From Maylandia zebra (lineage: Eukaryota > Chordata > Actinopteri > Cichliformes > Cichlidae), in contig NC_135185.1 in assembly GCF_041146795.1 (NCBI RefSeq), forward strand, positions 8,706,529 through 8,770,528: DNA of 64,000 bases, in the 5' to 3' direction. How positions within the stretch are numbered: position 1 is the stretch's first letter; every line of letters begins with the position of its first letter. Shown piece by piece: positions 52,338 through 64,000 of this stretch. Made by a program: the position numbers and the translations under genes. The notes beneath the pieces are model-generated. The model saw only the letters and a list, made by a program, of their open reading frames with translations. It was not told the origin of the DNA and searched no databases.

Positions 52338-53468
52338 CAGGGGTAGGCAACCTGTCTGATGATGAGTGCCATCTAAAATTTCCTCAGATGTCAGTGTGCC
52401 ATATGATTGCATTAGCAATAAATTTAATAACGCTCTATATTAACAGTTACACACTATATAGAACCACTTTATAGAATTATATTTGTTCACAGATGTTTGC
52501 AGCTATCAGCGAATAGTTATCAGCTATTTTGAAACAGAAAAAAGACTTTTTATCCATAACAAGAACTCCATAACTGTACAACAGAAAATACAAATGCTAT
52601 TTATGGTCTCCTCACAACACTGATAAGAAAAATAAACTAAGCCAATATGGCATGTTTGTTAATACAGAGACACACATGTTAATGTGATCTCTGGTCTCCC
52701 ACTCAGAGACACAGGTCTCCCAGTGTCCAGCATTCAGACGGCTACCTGAGGACTCATGTGAGGGAAAATCTGCTCACACAGATATGTAGAGCCAAATACT
52801 GTCAATAAGGCCTCTGCAATGTTCTGAAGACAGTTAAACTTGTCAGGTAGTGATGTCCAGCAGGTGAACATGCAAGCTCCATGAACACGCACAGCTGTGG
52901 ATTCCTGCTGCGTTTGTAGTTCTGCAAACTTTTACCCCCACAGAGTCGAGCTTTTCAGTTCAATCAGCTGCATTTCGATGTCCTCTGTGTCCAACCAGTT
53001 AATGTGAGACAAATCCAGCTGGTTTGATCAGAAAAGAAAACATTGGTCCATACACCTGAAAAGTCCCAAAAACACATTGTGAATTCTGTCTCGAGTCTAC
53101 GGATGTATCCATGTATTTCTTGCGGTGCTGATGCTGAGAGGACAGCTCCTGAAGCTTTTGAAGTGTTGGGATATGGAAATTTCAACATCGCTTGAAAAAA
53201 CTGCCAGCTAGCAACGTCCCTCTCACCAGTAGGCTAAGTTACTTTTAGCCAATTACAAGTTGAATCTGGTAGTTGGGGTTAAGTAAGATACCATCAGTAA
53301 GAAGCGGCAAAACTAATATGTCTACGCGAGTTAATCTGCAATGTGTACCACCGGCCCAGCTATTTATTTTTTAATGCACCTTCTCAGATTAATTCACTGC
53401 GTGTCGTGCCATCAGCTAACCCTTAGCGTGCCAGCTGTGGCACACATGCCCAGGGTTGCCGACCCCTG
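52338..53468. mobile_element. 1.13 kb non-autonomous hAT element
   Basis: Inverted ends CAGGGGTAGGCAACC and GGTTGCCGACCCCTG. Flanks GTATAGAC (52330-52337) and GCTTAGAC (53469-53476) match at 6 of 8 positions, consistent with an old 8-bp hAT target duplication. No transposase frame. Confidence 0.8.
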
Positions 53469-53616
53469 GCTTAGACTGTTTGTTGGAGAGTTTGCTGGTT
53501 TGTTGATCATAGCTGAAACATGAAGGCAGAAAACATCTATTCATTTTTCCTTGAAATTCTGTCAATCCAATCAATAACCATTGAATAAGCTGACGCTGCA
53601 TCAGTGTTTAAATGTG

Positions 53617-53622
53617 TTTATT
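53617..53622 (-). terminator. TECPR2 polyadenylation signal
   Basis: AATAAA on the minus strand about 640 bp after the TECPR2 stop codon. The intervening sequence (53623-54259) is then the 3' UTR. Confidence 0.5.
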
Positions 53623-54259
53623 AAGTTAATGGATGAAACACAACAGGTGAGTTTACACTGACTCTGTCCAATCAGTCTACACAGGATGACATCACAGCTG
53701 CTTAAGATCCCATGGCAACACTGTCAGAGACAATCAGGCGGTGCTTAAAGGTCCACTAGACACCTGGGCCAACACCAGAACTACACTGCTGTCCATTAGA
53801 GTCCCGATTTCTGTTTTTGATTCAGTCTCCGGAGGATTTTTACATGTTTTCATGCTGCTGTGTTAGTGGGCGGAGCTTCTGTCTATACCATGGTAACTAC
53901 GACTTTTAATGAGCCTTAGAGGAAGAAAATGGAGCCGCTTCAAGTCAGTGACACATCCCTTTAACATCTCTATTTACAATGACCCCGTTAGAATAAGTTA
54001 AAAAAAGAACCAAGTAGAATAGATCCAATCAGGACTGATCTCAGGGGGCACCCCGCCCCTCCCTTCTGCAATTAAAGTGCTTCCTGTTAAAACCTAAATA
54101 AAACATTCACTTCATTTCCCAGCAACGACCTGGCCTACCTGAGTGGCAGCCATCACAGGAAGCCCAGATGTGATGTCACATCCTGTCTGTCCCTAAGGAA
54201 GAGGAAGTGCTGTCACTGATGTGTCACAGCACTGTCAGGCGACGCTGTGATGTCACAGG

Positions 54260-56168
54260 TTAGATGAGCTCCCATTCGTCATCAACATCATCCCCTCCAA
54301 GAGCGGGGCTTGAGGGGGGGGGTCTGAGGGTCGTCTGTGGGAGGAGTTTCGTCAGCCGATGGGACAATCCGCCAAGTTGAGTCACTGCCCACAACTCATC
54401 CTCTGGAGTGACTGCAGGGAGGGAGAAACACACCTGAGACACAGCTGTGTCAAGTATCGGTGCACCAGTATAAAACAGAATAAACCAGTCTTACCGGTGA
54501 ACCAGCTGGCATTCCCAGGGATCTTCTTCCAGTAATCTCCGGCTGGGTTGCGTTCAGAGACGCCGTAGCGGCGAGCCAGATCTCCGTTTACGCAACGAAC
54601 CCACGCAGTCCGACAGCTGAGGACTAGCTGACTCACAGCCAGACCTACACACACACACACACAGTGAGACACACTCACAGACAGACAGGTGTAGGCGGGT
54701 GATGACGTCACACAGGTGAGTACCTGGAACCAGCTCCCACTCTGTCCCAACGGGCATCTCGTCGCTGAGCCCGGTCCTGACGAAAACGCTTCCTCTGTTG
54801 TCGAGCGCCCAGAGGAGCCTGTCATTAGGACTCGTCTGAATGCTCATCAGCTGCACTCCGATCGGCTGCAAAGACAAGACATCACAGTCACCTGGACAAG
54901 TGTCACTGCTTCTGAGGCTTTACCTTCAGGAAACAGGAAGTTAATAAAGGGAAAATTACAGGTGGAGAGAACGAGGCGTGAGAGAGGTTTAAACGAATGG
55001 TAAATGGACTTCTTACATAGAGTCGAAGGAGCTTTGAAAGAAAAGTGTCTGGATTTCTTCAAGTTTCTTGAAGACGTTTCATCCGAGAAGCTTCTTGACT
55101 ACTGAGAGCAACTGGTGCAGTCCAGATGCTAAGCCCTATGGGAGTGTCCCCCCCCAAAAGGGTCATGGACCAACTATTGATCCTCTACCTAATCACACGA
55201 GCCAAGCTGTCAAAACAGGTGTGGGTCACAATCAGCCATGGTTTCTGGTGAACCACTGTGAGACCTAGCCCCACCCTATCATGTGACTAACTGAGGTCAA
55301 ATGAATGAAATACAGACATTTGTCTTTCTGAGCTCCATAGACTACGATGACCTGGGCGACTGAGAACCTGCACAGACTTCTTATGAAGAGCTTTTCTACT
55401 CTACACACTTTATACGACTCGGCTCATATTGATACAAGCACTTAGTATTCAAAGCACCTGAAAATGACCCTGCTGAAGTTAGGCGGGTTTACCTGTGGGT
55501 CGATGTTACCTGTACAGGTGGTTCGATCTGGATCCAGGCCGGTAGCATCATGCTGGGATTGAGCGGCTGCGTCCCGACTCTGAAGTAAACGACTCCTCGG
55601 CTGTCCACGGCCCAGACGTTCTGACTGCCACAGCTCACGCTCACCAGACGCACACTTCCTGTAACACACAGGTAACGTCTTACCTGAGCTCATCGTGACA
55701 AAGGGAAACATTGAAACCTTCTCCTGGACTCATATGAAAAACAGAGCAGTTTGGTCTGAGCCTGACCAAGGAGCACAGATTAAACACGACCTGAAAACCC
55801 TTTTTATTTTTCAAAGTAACAGTAGAACATTTTGATCCTTTCTTGGGGTCGGGGGGGCACCGTGGACAGGTCGCCAGGCTGTTGTCTGTTGACAGATAAC
55901 CATTCACACTTACACCCATAGGCAATTTAGTGTTACCACTTAACCTAGCCCCACTAACTGCGTGTTCTTGGACTGTGGGAGGAAGCCGGGGTACCCGGAA
56001 AGAACCCACACAAACACAGGGAGAACATGCAAACTGCACACAGAAAGCCGGGTGGTGGAATTGAACTCGGGACCTTGCTGTGAGGCAGCAGTGCTAACCA
56101 CTGGAAACCTGACCAGACACGGGAAGGCTTGACAAACTGATAGTTCAGTTAAATCACTCATTTGTGAT

Positions 56169-56203
<35 letters not shown>

Positions 56204-56630
56204 ACACACACACACACACGAGTTTATCATTTTTTAATAAAGAAAGAACATGTGACAACACAAAGTGTGTGACATCATGTGTTCTTTGTAAATAAGATTC
56301 TCATTGGATCTGTGTGAGCTGGTGGGAGGAGCTAAAAGACTTTCTCCCAGCTTCAAAACAAACAGTAACTGTTGTTTTAGCAACCAACACCCGTCTGAAG
56401 TCGCTGTGTTTTTCTCTGCGTGAAACTGAAATGTTACAAGAGACCGCTGACTCCAGAGAGGACGCCAGTCATGTGACCTGAGATAGTGAGAAGGTCAGTG
56501 GGCTAAAAACAGACCGGACATCTGAGACAGGTCACAGTGTGACGCACACTCACAGACACACACACTGACCTATGAAGTGCCGCCCTGTTACACAAGTTCC
56601 AACTGTCAGTGTGACACAGAAACACAGCTG

Positions 56631-56709
<79 letters not shown>

Positions 56710-59700
56710 TCTTGCTGATCTCTTTCACAGCAGTTTTTAGAATCACGTTAATGTTCACTCATTTGTCACAAATAAAGTTTCCTTGTTGAGAAGAAATGCA
56801 AAAATCATGAAACAAAAACGTGAATAAAAGGAACAGGAAGTGTGTCGCTGCTTCCTGTTTTTAGGTTTGTTATATAATAGAGGCTGCATCTCTTGCGGAC
56901 CCGTCCTTCACATTCTACGTGGGCCAGGTCCTCAGAAGGTCGGGTAGGCCGGAAGTAAACGGCTGTGAAATTGGACGGTGTAGGTTTCAGATTAGCGTCA
57001 CCGCTGTCTCGGTGGAATTTAATAAACTCGGCCGTCTGCTCCTTGCTGTCTAAAATATAACAGGACACTGGAGTAAACTCGACCGTCTCACACTTCTGAT
57101 TAATCAGTTTTCTGTTTGATGTTTATTCAGCTGTGTGAAAACTAGAACTATAATCTCAGCCAAACCGATTTACTCAGGAACGAATAAAACACTGAAAAAA
57201 GCCAAACAATAACATTTTTAAGTTATCTAAGTGACTCATGTTTAACCTGAGTAGTGAAAGTGCGCGGGGGTTTGAAAACGATGTGCGGGGAGTTTGCTGT
57301 TATCGCCCTGGCTAGCTGTCGAGCTGGTGGGTAACAGACGTTGCCGAAAACGTCGGAGCACTTTTGCAAATACGTGATGTCTTGATAAACCGAGCAGATA
57401 TTTGAAGTTTACACAGCTACATTGTGAAAATATCTTAAAAGTTTATTTTGTGACCCAATAAGAGTAATAAGAGTAATATTACAACGCCTGCCATTGTTGA
57501 AAACTGGAACTGGCTGGGCCACGCTATGAATTCTGGGATATGGTGGGCAACGAAGGACACGCCCGACCCATCTTTCAAATCTGGGGAAAAGGAGGACGCA
57601 CTTGTCGGCCGGATTCGGAGGAGTCTACGAGTTGAGACAGCCTTCGTCGCGTCGCTGTGACGTAATCGGTCTACAAATGCGGCCTCAGGAGGATGCAGCC
57701 CCTGAATTTGGACACCCCCACTGACACATTTTGTTTGTTTTAAATTACAGCTTGGCAGTCACAACTCATCAGCCAATGAGTTTTGAGCTTTGATCTGATG
57801 GGCTCGCCCACTCGCACACAGAAGTATCAGAGTGAGTTCAGGTACGCACCGAGTTGGCTCAGGTCCAGGGGGGTCCAATGCAGTCCGACAGGGCAGGACG
57901 GGGACAGAGTCCGAATGCTGACCCGGCCGTGCGTGTCCAGCCCCCACAGAGCGTCCCGGCAGGCGGACAGGTGAGTCAGCTCCACCTGAGCGCACACAGC
58001 ATGCCATGAGATGAAGACACAGGTAACCCTTAAGACACAGACAAGTGGCAGGTGTGTTTACCTCAGGTGGTAAAAGGACTGATGAGGGGCGGAGCTCTCC
58101 ATCCTGATCCCAAACGCAGAACAAGTCCTTCCTGCTCTGAGCCAGCCACAGGAAGGTACCTGAAAATCAGGTGACACGGGGTAGGGTTATGCTTGGTACA
58201 GGGCTCAGGTATGGGTGTGTCCAGCTGTGTTACCTTCTCTGTGAGGCACCGCTGAAGATGTGATGAAGGTCCACCTGGTGGCAGAGACGGTTCCTCTGGG
58301 AACTACGTTCTGCCAGAAAGTTCCTGAGACGAAAAGACAAATCAGCCTAGAGCCAGCTAGAGCTTACTGGACTCTATTGGACTTTACTAACCCACGAGGC
58401 TGCCACGTGCTAGGTGAAGCTGGTTCTGGCCCGAGGCCACCCAGACTCCGCTGGCATTGGCGCTGACCAGGCTTGGCTGGCACTGGGAGTACTGTGACAG
58501 GAAGGCCACAACGCGCTCCATGGGTGCTCTGGTTACCGTGGCAACACTCTGCGTGGCCTGCAGCAGGGTCTGGAACAGACTGCCCTGATCGAAGACCACG
58601 TAGTCCGAGATGCTGATCTGAAGGAGAGACACGGGCTGAACCAGAATGCCTCCAACAGAGACCCTAATGATGGAAACCTCTTTGGCTGTCATCGTTAACA
58701 TACAGTCTGTCGTACAGACGCTAAGGCTCACCTGCCACCAGTGATCATCCTCGCCCTGCGGTCTGGACGAACACACGCCAGTCCGAAACCACAGGCTGCC
58801 GCTGGCATCCAGAGCCCATGCCGTCCCACCGTCTCCCAGGGCAACGCACATCAGCTCCAGACCCTGAGCCTCACTGTGACACACACACATACACAGGTGG
58901 TGAGGAGTGTACCTGATGGTGTGTACCTGTGTTGCTAGTTCACACCGCTTCCAGAAAGACAGTGTTTCTCCCACACCAGCTTCTCTTCACCGGGTCCAAA
59001 AATAGATTCAAAATCCTTCTCACATCCAACAGCTCTGTCAGAGGTCTCTTCCTGTTAAATGGGAGTTCTTCCTCTCCGCTGTCACCGAGTGCTGCTCATA
59101 GGCATTGATTGTTGCTCTGTTTCTTCTCTAATATTTTAGTGTGGACTGTGTAAAGTGCCTCAAGTTGACTGCTGTCACCTGATGCAAATGTCATAGTATT
59201 ACTGAAGTATAGTAGTAGTATAATAGTATTACAGTAGTAGTAGTAGTAGTAGTACAAGATTAAGTAGTTCAATTCCTTGTAATCGTTAGTCAGCTTGCCT
59301 GTTGATCAGGGTATCAGCTCGTGTACTACAATCAGCTGGTTTGAGTTCTCGGAGGAGGAAAATAGTGGGGAGTGTCCCCCGCGGATATGGACATAACTCT
59401 TGTTTTTATTGCACAAAAGGATGAGATGGCAATGGTAAAATGGAAATCTGTATCCAAGACTGAAGCACCTGTGTAATGCTGCTAACACAACTGCATAGAC
59501 AGCATGCTAACACTAAGTTAGCGTCACTTTGGGTTCTTGGCTAAGCCTGAGTAACAGCTGACCCCAGCCACGCACTGTGAGCTGCGGTGAAGCCAGCTGT
59601 TGCTGAACTTCATCAGGTAACAAACGGTCAGGCTGCAGCCTCGTTTTTTTCCAATTTGTATATTCATAAAACTCCAAACAACAGTTGCCTCAACTCACTT

Positions 59701-62700
59701 TATATTGTCAGGTAAAGAGCCTACATGAATCATTTTCACGTGTCTTTGTGCTGTCAGCTTTGTGTTCATACCCAAATACTAAGAGAAACGTGTGTGTCCT
59801 CATTAGGACAGATATTTGTGTTGGTGTGTGGGGCTGTAGCTGGAAGTTTATATTGTCTCATAATTACTGTTTAACAATGTGTTTCAGGTTGTTTTACAGA
59901 GAAATGCCAAAGTAATGTAACGAATAGTGTAAAGAATGATTTCCTCTTGGAAGTAATTAAGTAACATACTGCATTACTTTGAAAAATGACTTTGAGTAAT
60001 GACCCCAACGCTGATCACAACAAAGAGCGGAAACACCTCCGACAAACATTTGACAGCATGACATTAATATGCATTAATGTCATGTTTTTGATATGCTGCT
60101 TGAGATGGTGATGAGTGTCAAATTGGAGCCAATGACAGTCGATGAAATTGATAATGCAACCAGAATTCCCATCTCTATGCATGATTATGTTATACTTTCT
60201 ACCCTTGCTGCAGTAATAGAGTAGTATTACAGTAGTACTGCAGACCTATGATAGTATTACGGCAACAGTACCTGATGGTGTCGTATTTCCAGCCCTCACC
60301 CTCACTGCAGTAGCTGTTCAGGCCTTCTCGGTAGAATAAAGCTTGGTGCTCGCTCAGGGCCCACACCACACCTGCCCGCACACACACCTGGCTGAACACG
60401 CAGGGGGTCTCCACCTTGATGGAGCGAGCGCAGGGCCGCTCCACGCTCAGACCTGAGACACACAGTGTAAGAGTTTCATTACAGAGCTTATCTGACGTAA
60501 AGGGTCAGCCTGGTTTAAGCTCTCGGGCTTTTTGGTTAAGAGCAGCCTGATCTGTGGCTTTTCGTTGGTTCGGTTTTATGACCGATGGTCATGGGGTCGA
60601 GCAGATCGATCATGTGTGGTGGAGAGGAGGAGCTCTGACCTTACTGATGTTCAGCAGTCACAGTGAGCAGAGCTCTCCTCAGAACCTGTTTTATTGATCT
60701 GGGTTTGATTTTGTTTAATCTTAGTCTCTCCTGACAGCAGAGCTGGAGGCAGGTGAAACCTCTATGGCAAGGCGCACTCTGCTGGTCACACACTTTATAG
60801 CCGTATGTGTTTACATAAAGTTATGGATGTTGGAAAAAAAAAAAAGAAGAAAGAGAGAATCACGTTTTTCCTCTCAGTGAGTTTAGAACTTCCTGCAATC
60901 AGAGGAGGTGAGAACACCTGCTCAGGCACTCAGGTGACTGATGACGTTGCAAGTGGAATAATATTTGTGTCTCAACTGCTTTGTTTTAAAAAAAAAAAAA
61001 AAAGTTTGCAGCGACATCATGAAGACTAATCCACCAACACAGACCTCTGAAGGATCAGCTGACAGGAAGCTCACACGTTAGACAGGAAATGCTTCAGCTG
61101 TAGTTCTGTAAAAACAAAGAGTTTACTGTGACATTCAGGCAGAGCCATTTGTACAGGTGCATAGTTACCTGTCTGCAGGAAGAGATCCCCATTGGTCCTG
61201 ACGATCCAGGCAGAGTCATCACTCAAAGCGATGAATGCCGCCTGCTCCACAGCTTTGTACCAGTGACGTTTTCCTTTCGCCGAAAACTTAGCACACGCGA
61301 ACGCCGTCAGGCTCTTCTGCTCCACCTTCCACAACAGGTTACCTGCAGGGTTAGACCGGTCATATGGAAATAATTCACCTACACAGGAAACAGTATATTC
61401 ACTATAAAACAACAATGACATCAGCAAGTAAAGACATTATCGCTTACCTGAAGGCGATAATGCCATCTGGTGGACGTTATCCTCAAAGCGCTGCCAAGTG
61501 AGTCCAGTTTCAGGCAGAGGGCTGCAGAACAGCCCACCTTTAAAGTCCAGACACCACACATACCTGAAAAGGAACACCTGTCACACATCTGCACTCACCT
61601 ACTCATCACCTGAGGGATCAAGAGAGCCTACCTGTCCGTCACCTGCAGGCTCAGTATCCCACATCCTGGTCCTGAGTACCCCATCCAGCTTTCCGCCAAC
61701 TAAAAGACACATTTGTAGGAGACATGAAGGATTCTCTGCACAGGTGTAAGTCTCACCTAGTCAGGTTTCTGTCTAACCTGGTCGGGTTTGAGCCGGTCTC
61801 TCTCCTGGCCATCCTGGTCTTGCGAATTCTCCGTTGGATTGGTCAGGCAGGTGAGGGTGTCCACAGCATTACCAGCAGGGGGGAGCATGTGGCTGTAAAT
61901 GTCATCGTCTTCATCGCTGGACAAACTGGGCTTCCTGTCCAAATTGGACACGGTAGAGTGGAACATTTGGTCTGCCATACCAGCAGAGGCCGCCAGGACA
62001 TCGTCCTAAATGCACAGGGGGAAAATTAACTTCACCTGTGCTAAACACGCAGATCCACAGACGAGTTTCAGGCTCAAACCCTGACCTGTTAAGACTTTAT
62101 TGATACTGATACCATTACTAATAGAAACTCTTACTGATACATCTTGCCAAAACACAGGGGATGACTGAGCAGGTGTGATCCCTGGAAATGTAGGTGGGCC
62201 TCAGCTGTAACAGCAGCTGTATTTACACACAAGTCACATGTTCATGAATGTTTGTCAGAACCTTCAGCTTAGACACACCTCCTCCTCCGGCCCAATCAGA
62301 GGGCTAAGAAACTCGTCAGCCTCCACCGGCTGACGATCTGGCAACTCCTCTGCTTCCTCAGTGTTCTGCATGTAGGAGAAGGTGCACTCCAGCAGCAGAT
62401 CCACATCAGGTGTTGGGGGTACGACCTCAGCACCAGGGTTCGGGTGGTTCTCCAGGCCTGGGAGGAGCAGGGAGCTGAAACAGGAGGAAGAGAAAATCCG
62501 GTCAGCAGGTGGTGCAGATCAGACAGAACAACACCATCTTCAGATATTCACCCAGTCTGGTGGGAAGAAGCCTCCACCTCCTCTTCTTCCTTCATGCCTC
62601 TCTCTGAGACTCTCGTCTCCCAGGGGCCCTGATTTGGGTGGTGTTCTGGAGAGTTCTCGTTCTGAAAATCCACTCCAACGAGGGAGGCCCGGTCGCTCAG

Positions 62701-63754
62701 AGGAGTTCCACTTCCTCCGTCACTGACACTCCCGTCCTGAACTACAAACATGGAGTCTGAACAGCTGCTCTCAGAGAGGCGGGTCGCACCACCGCTGTCT
62801 GAGGAGAGAGAGACAGGTCAGAATCACACACTCACCTGTCTGTCTGATCTCCTGTTTAAACTGTTGCTCTGTGTACTCGTCACAGAGTCACATTGGTCAT
62901 AAAGTGGTAAAACGCTTTACAGAGTGGGAGGAGTCACACTTGCCTTGTCGTCGCCTCTTTTTCTTCTTCACTCTGATGGGCTTTACCACCAGCTCCTGTT
63001 GCATCTGCTCCTGACCCAGGGGGGTGCTGTAACGTCTGGATGTCAGCTCGCAAGAACCACTCGCTGGAGCGTTTCCATGGAGACTGTCCCATGAAGTGAC
63101 GGAACTGCTGCGGCTTCGAGAGCTACTTGCGAACAAACCGGACAGCTGGCCAAGCTCAGTCACCTGGAATCACAACCAAACACACCTGGTTACCCTAACA
63201 GAAAGGACAGGTATGGTTACTGCAGGCTGTCCCAGGAATCCAGGTAAACCACAGCAGCAGCCATACCCCCAGTTGCTGCTCCTCCTCTGCCTCCTCCACT
63301 TCCTCCACTCCTCCCTCCTCTTCTTCCTCTGCTTTCTCCTGTCCACCCTCCCCTCCTTCGCCATCCTCTCTTCCCCCTCCCTCTGTAATGATGGCCATGG
63401 TTCTGATTGGCTGAGCAATTTCCACTGATCCGACTGATCGGAGGATGGTGGGTGTGGTCAAGGGTGAGGACAGACAGACAGAGAGGTCCAACACTGACAG
63501 ACAGAATGAGGGTATGTGAAAAAGAGAATTGGTGAGATTATACTGGCAATGGGCTTTTATTAGTAGTAGTGGCAGTATTATGCTCCTGTGATATTATACT
63601 GGTAGTGCTGGAGTTGCTCACAGTTGGAGGCAAGACCCTCGGGGCTATTGGACAGGCGGATGATGTCACGATCTCCTTTCAGGACGAAGATCTCGTTGTC
63701 ACAGCAGGAGACAGACACGATGTCTCCGCTGCTCTCCAAAGCTCCAATGATCAC
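54260..63754 (-). CDS. tecpr2: TECPR2, C-terminal 19 exons (5' end outside window)
   Basis: Exons from 5' to 3' on the minus strand: 63622-63754, 63267-63493, 62944-63163, 62552-62798, 62279-62474, 61778-62005, 61632-61699, 61448-61563, 61169-61378, 60272-60452, 58732-58873, 58392-58617, 58234-58323, 58062-58159, 57850-57985, 55510-55658, 54724-54865, 54495-54644, 54260-54411. Phases agree at every junction, giving 1036 residues; about 375 N-terminal residues (WD40 part) lie beyond the right edge. The protein shows the end of the WD region (GDIVSVSCCDN), a long acidic/Ser-rich linker with VKPIRVKKKKRRR, then tectonin (TECPR) repeats such as LWALDNRGSVFVRTG. It ends DDEWELI, matching the C-terminal LC3-interacting motif (W-x-x-I) of human TECPR2. 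TECPR2 acts in autophagy and ER-exit/COPII and lysosomal trafficking; human loss causes a neuropathy. One intron uses a GC donor. Confidence 0.93.
55021..55375. mobile_element. Penelope-derived insertion in a TECPR2 intron
   Basis: 355 bp with the same termini as the 747-bp element (GAAGGAGCTTTGAAAGAAAAG at the left, ACTACGATGACCTGGGCGACTG...CACAG at the right). Flanks ACTTCTTACATAG and ACTTCTTATGAAG match at 10 of 13 positions. The internal sequence is not coding. Confidence 0.75.
56169..56219. repeat. (CA)n microsatellite
   Basis: About 50 bp of CA repeats with one CT interruption, in a TECPR2 intron. Confidence 0.95.
56632..56706. repeat. (TG)n microsatellite
   Basis: About 70 bp of uninterrupted TG, followed by GCGTG, in a TECPR2 intron. 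Confidence 0.95.
56873..57715. mobile_element. MITE in a TECPR2 intron
   Basis: Left end GAGGCTGCATCTC and right end GGATGCAGCCCCTGAATTTGGACACCCC, partly inverted. A related fragment lies at 46860-47150. No coding sequence. Confidence 0.5.
58985..59185 (+). repeat. L2-type LINE tail in a TECPR2 intron
   Basis: Contains GGGAGTTCTTCCTCTCCGCTGTCACCGAGTGC and GCTCATAGGCATTG in sequence context (split here), then TGTAAAGTGCCT. This is the usual tail of L2/Maui-like fish LINEs. Confidence 0.6.
59186..60271. other. TECPR2 intron, no other feature
   Basis: Contains an (AGT)n stretch near 59220-59255 and AT-rich sequence. No exon supported. Confidence 0.5.
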
Positions 63755-63865
63755 CTTAAGAACACAGATCAGTTAGAAATTTAAACAACATTCACAGAAC
63801 GCTCAGAAGATTCAGATTTATGCAAAATTAATCCAAAACACAAAGCAGTTCAGAAATATGGGAAA

Positions 63866-64000
63866 TGTTAAGGAGCTTGCAAAGAAAAGCGTCTGGACTT
63901 CTTTAAGTTGCTTGAAGGCATTTCACCTCTCATCTGAGAAGCTTCTTCTAGAATCAAATGGTGGAGAGTCCCAGATTTAAACCTAGTGGGAGTTTCCCCC
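63866..64000. mobile_element. Penelope terminal-repeat fragment, cut by window edge
   Basis: GGAGCTTGCAAAGAAAAGCG, CTTTAAGTTGCTTGAAGGC and CATCTGAGAAGCTTCTTC match the left arm of the 21677 element. The copy continues past 64000. Confidence 0.8.

Noticed and set aside
55501..55509. Alternative TECPR2 donor 17 nt further into the intron (before GTAAAC)
   Set aside because: Using it would add 17 nt and break the phase with the next exon; the GTAACA donor after CTGTACAG keeps it.
58864..58873. Alternative acceptor CTCAG for the TECPR2 exon at 58732
   Set aside because: The upstream exon ends in phase 2, which requires the CACAG acceptor 10 nt earlier in the transcript (upper boundary 58873).
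62548..62726. Plus-strand ORFs in the TECPR2 region
   Set aside because: Shadows of minus-strand exons; only the minus-strand set has phase-consistent splice sites and tectonin repeats.

Overview
The window is teleost genomic DNA. The evidence is intron-containing vertebrate genes with GT-AG junctions, two genes recognisable as ANKRD9 and TECPR2, a PIM-like kinase of the type expanded in fish, and a dense mix of fish-typical repeats (Penelope-like, R4/Rex6-like and L2-like LINEs, Tc1/mariner, hAT, PIF/Harbinger). A spiny-rayed (percomorph) fish, perhaps a cichlid, fits best, but the species is a guess.

Region by region. 1-3283 holds a tandemly duplicated ~1.5 kb repeat. 3284-15737 is a complete endogenous retrovirus inserted in the second repeat unit: two 677-678 bp LTRs that differ by four substitutions and one 1-bp indel, a tRNA-Phe-type primer binding site, a leader of about 2.1 kb, and open gag, pol and env. 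15738-31600 is repeat-rich: a broken REL-endonuclease LINE, a Penelope-like element with a GIY-YIG endonuclease, an unrecognised 253-codon ORF, and a large inverted repeat. 31641-33992 is an apparently intact nine-exon PIM-like kinase gene. 34000-49000 is again transposon-rich, with a few exon-like pieces I cannot name. 49350-50177 is the single-exon ANKRD9 gene. 54260-63754 on the minus strand carries the last 19 coding exons of TECPR2, which meets ANKRD9 tail to tail (as I recall it does in human) and runs off the right edge.

The most interesting item is in the retroviral pol. Between the protease and the reverse transcriptase lies an extra stretch of about 200 residues with two HxT motifs (H173-V-T175 and H236-I-T238 of the ORF), each in a hydrophobic-strand context. 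This is the signature of the 2H phosphoesterase superfamily, whose members in coronaviruses and rotaviruses degrade 2',5'-oligoadenylates and so blunt RNase L. A 2H-like domain inside a retroviral Gag-Pol would be unusual and would suggest interference with, or use of, an RNA or nucleotide second-messenger pathway. The same provirus joins Gag to Pol through one in-frame UGA followed by CGG, a context known for stop-codon readthrough in other viruses. It also shows a possible 1.86 kb leader intron.

The provirus is described only; nothing is repaired or joined. The host genes look intact by reading-frame bookkeeping across their exons. Most of the remaining sequence is decayed transposable elements, several of which can be delimited precisely by target-site duplications.
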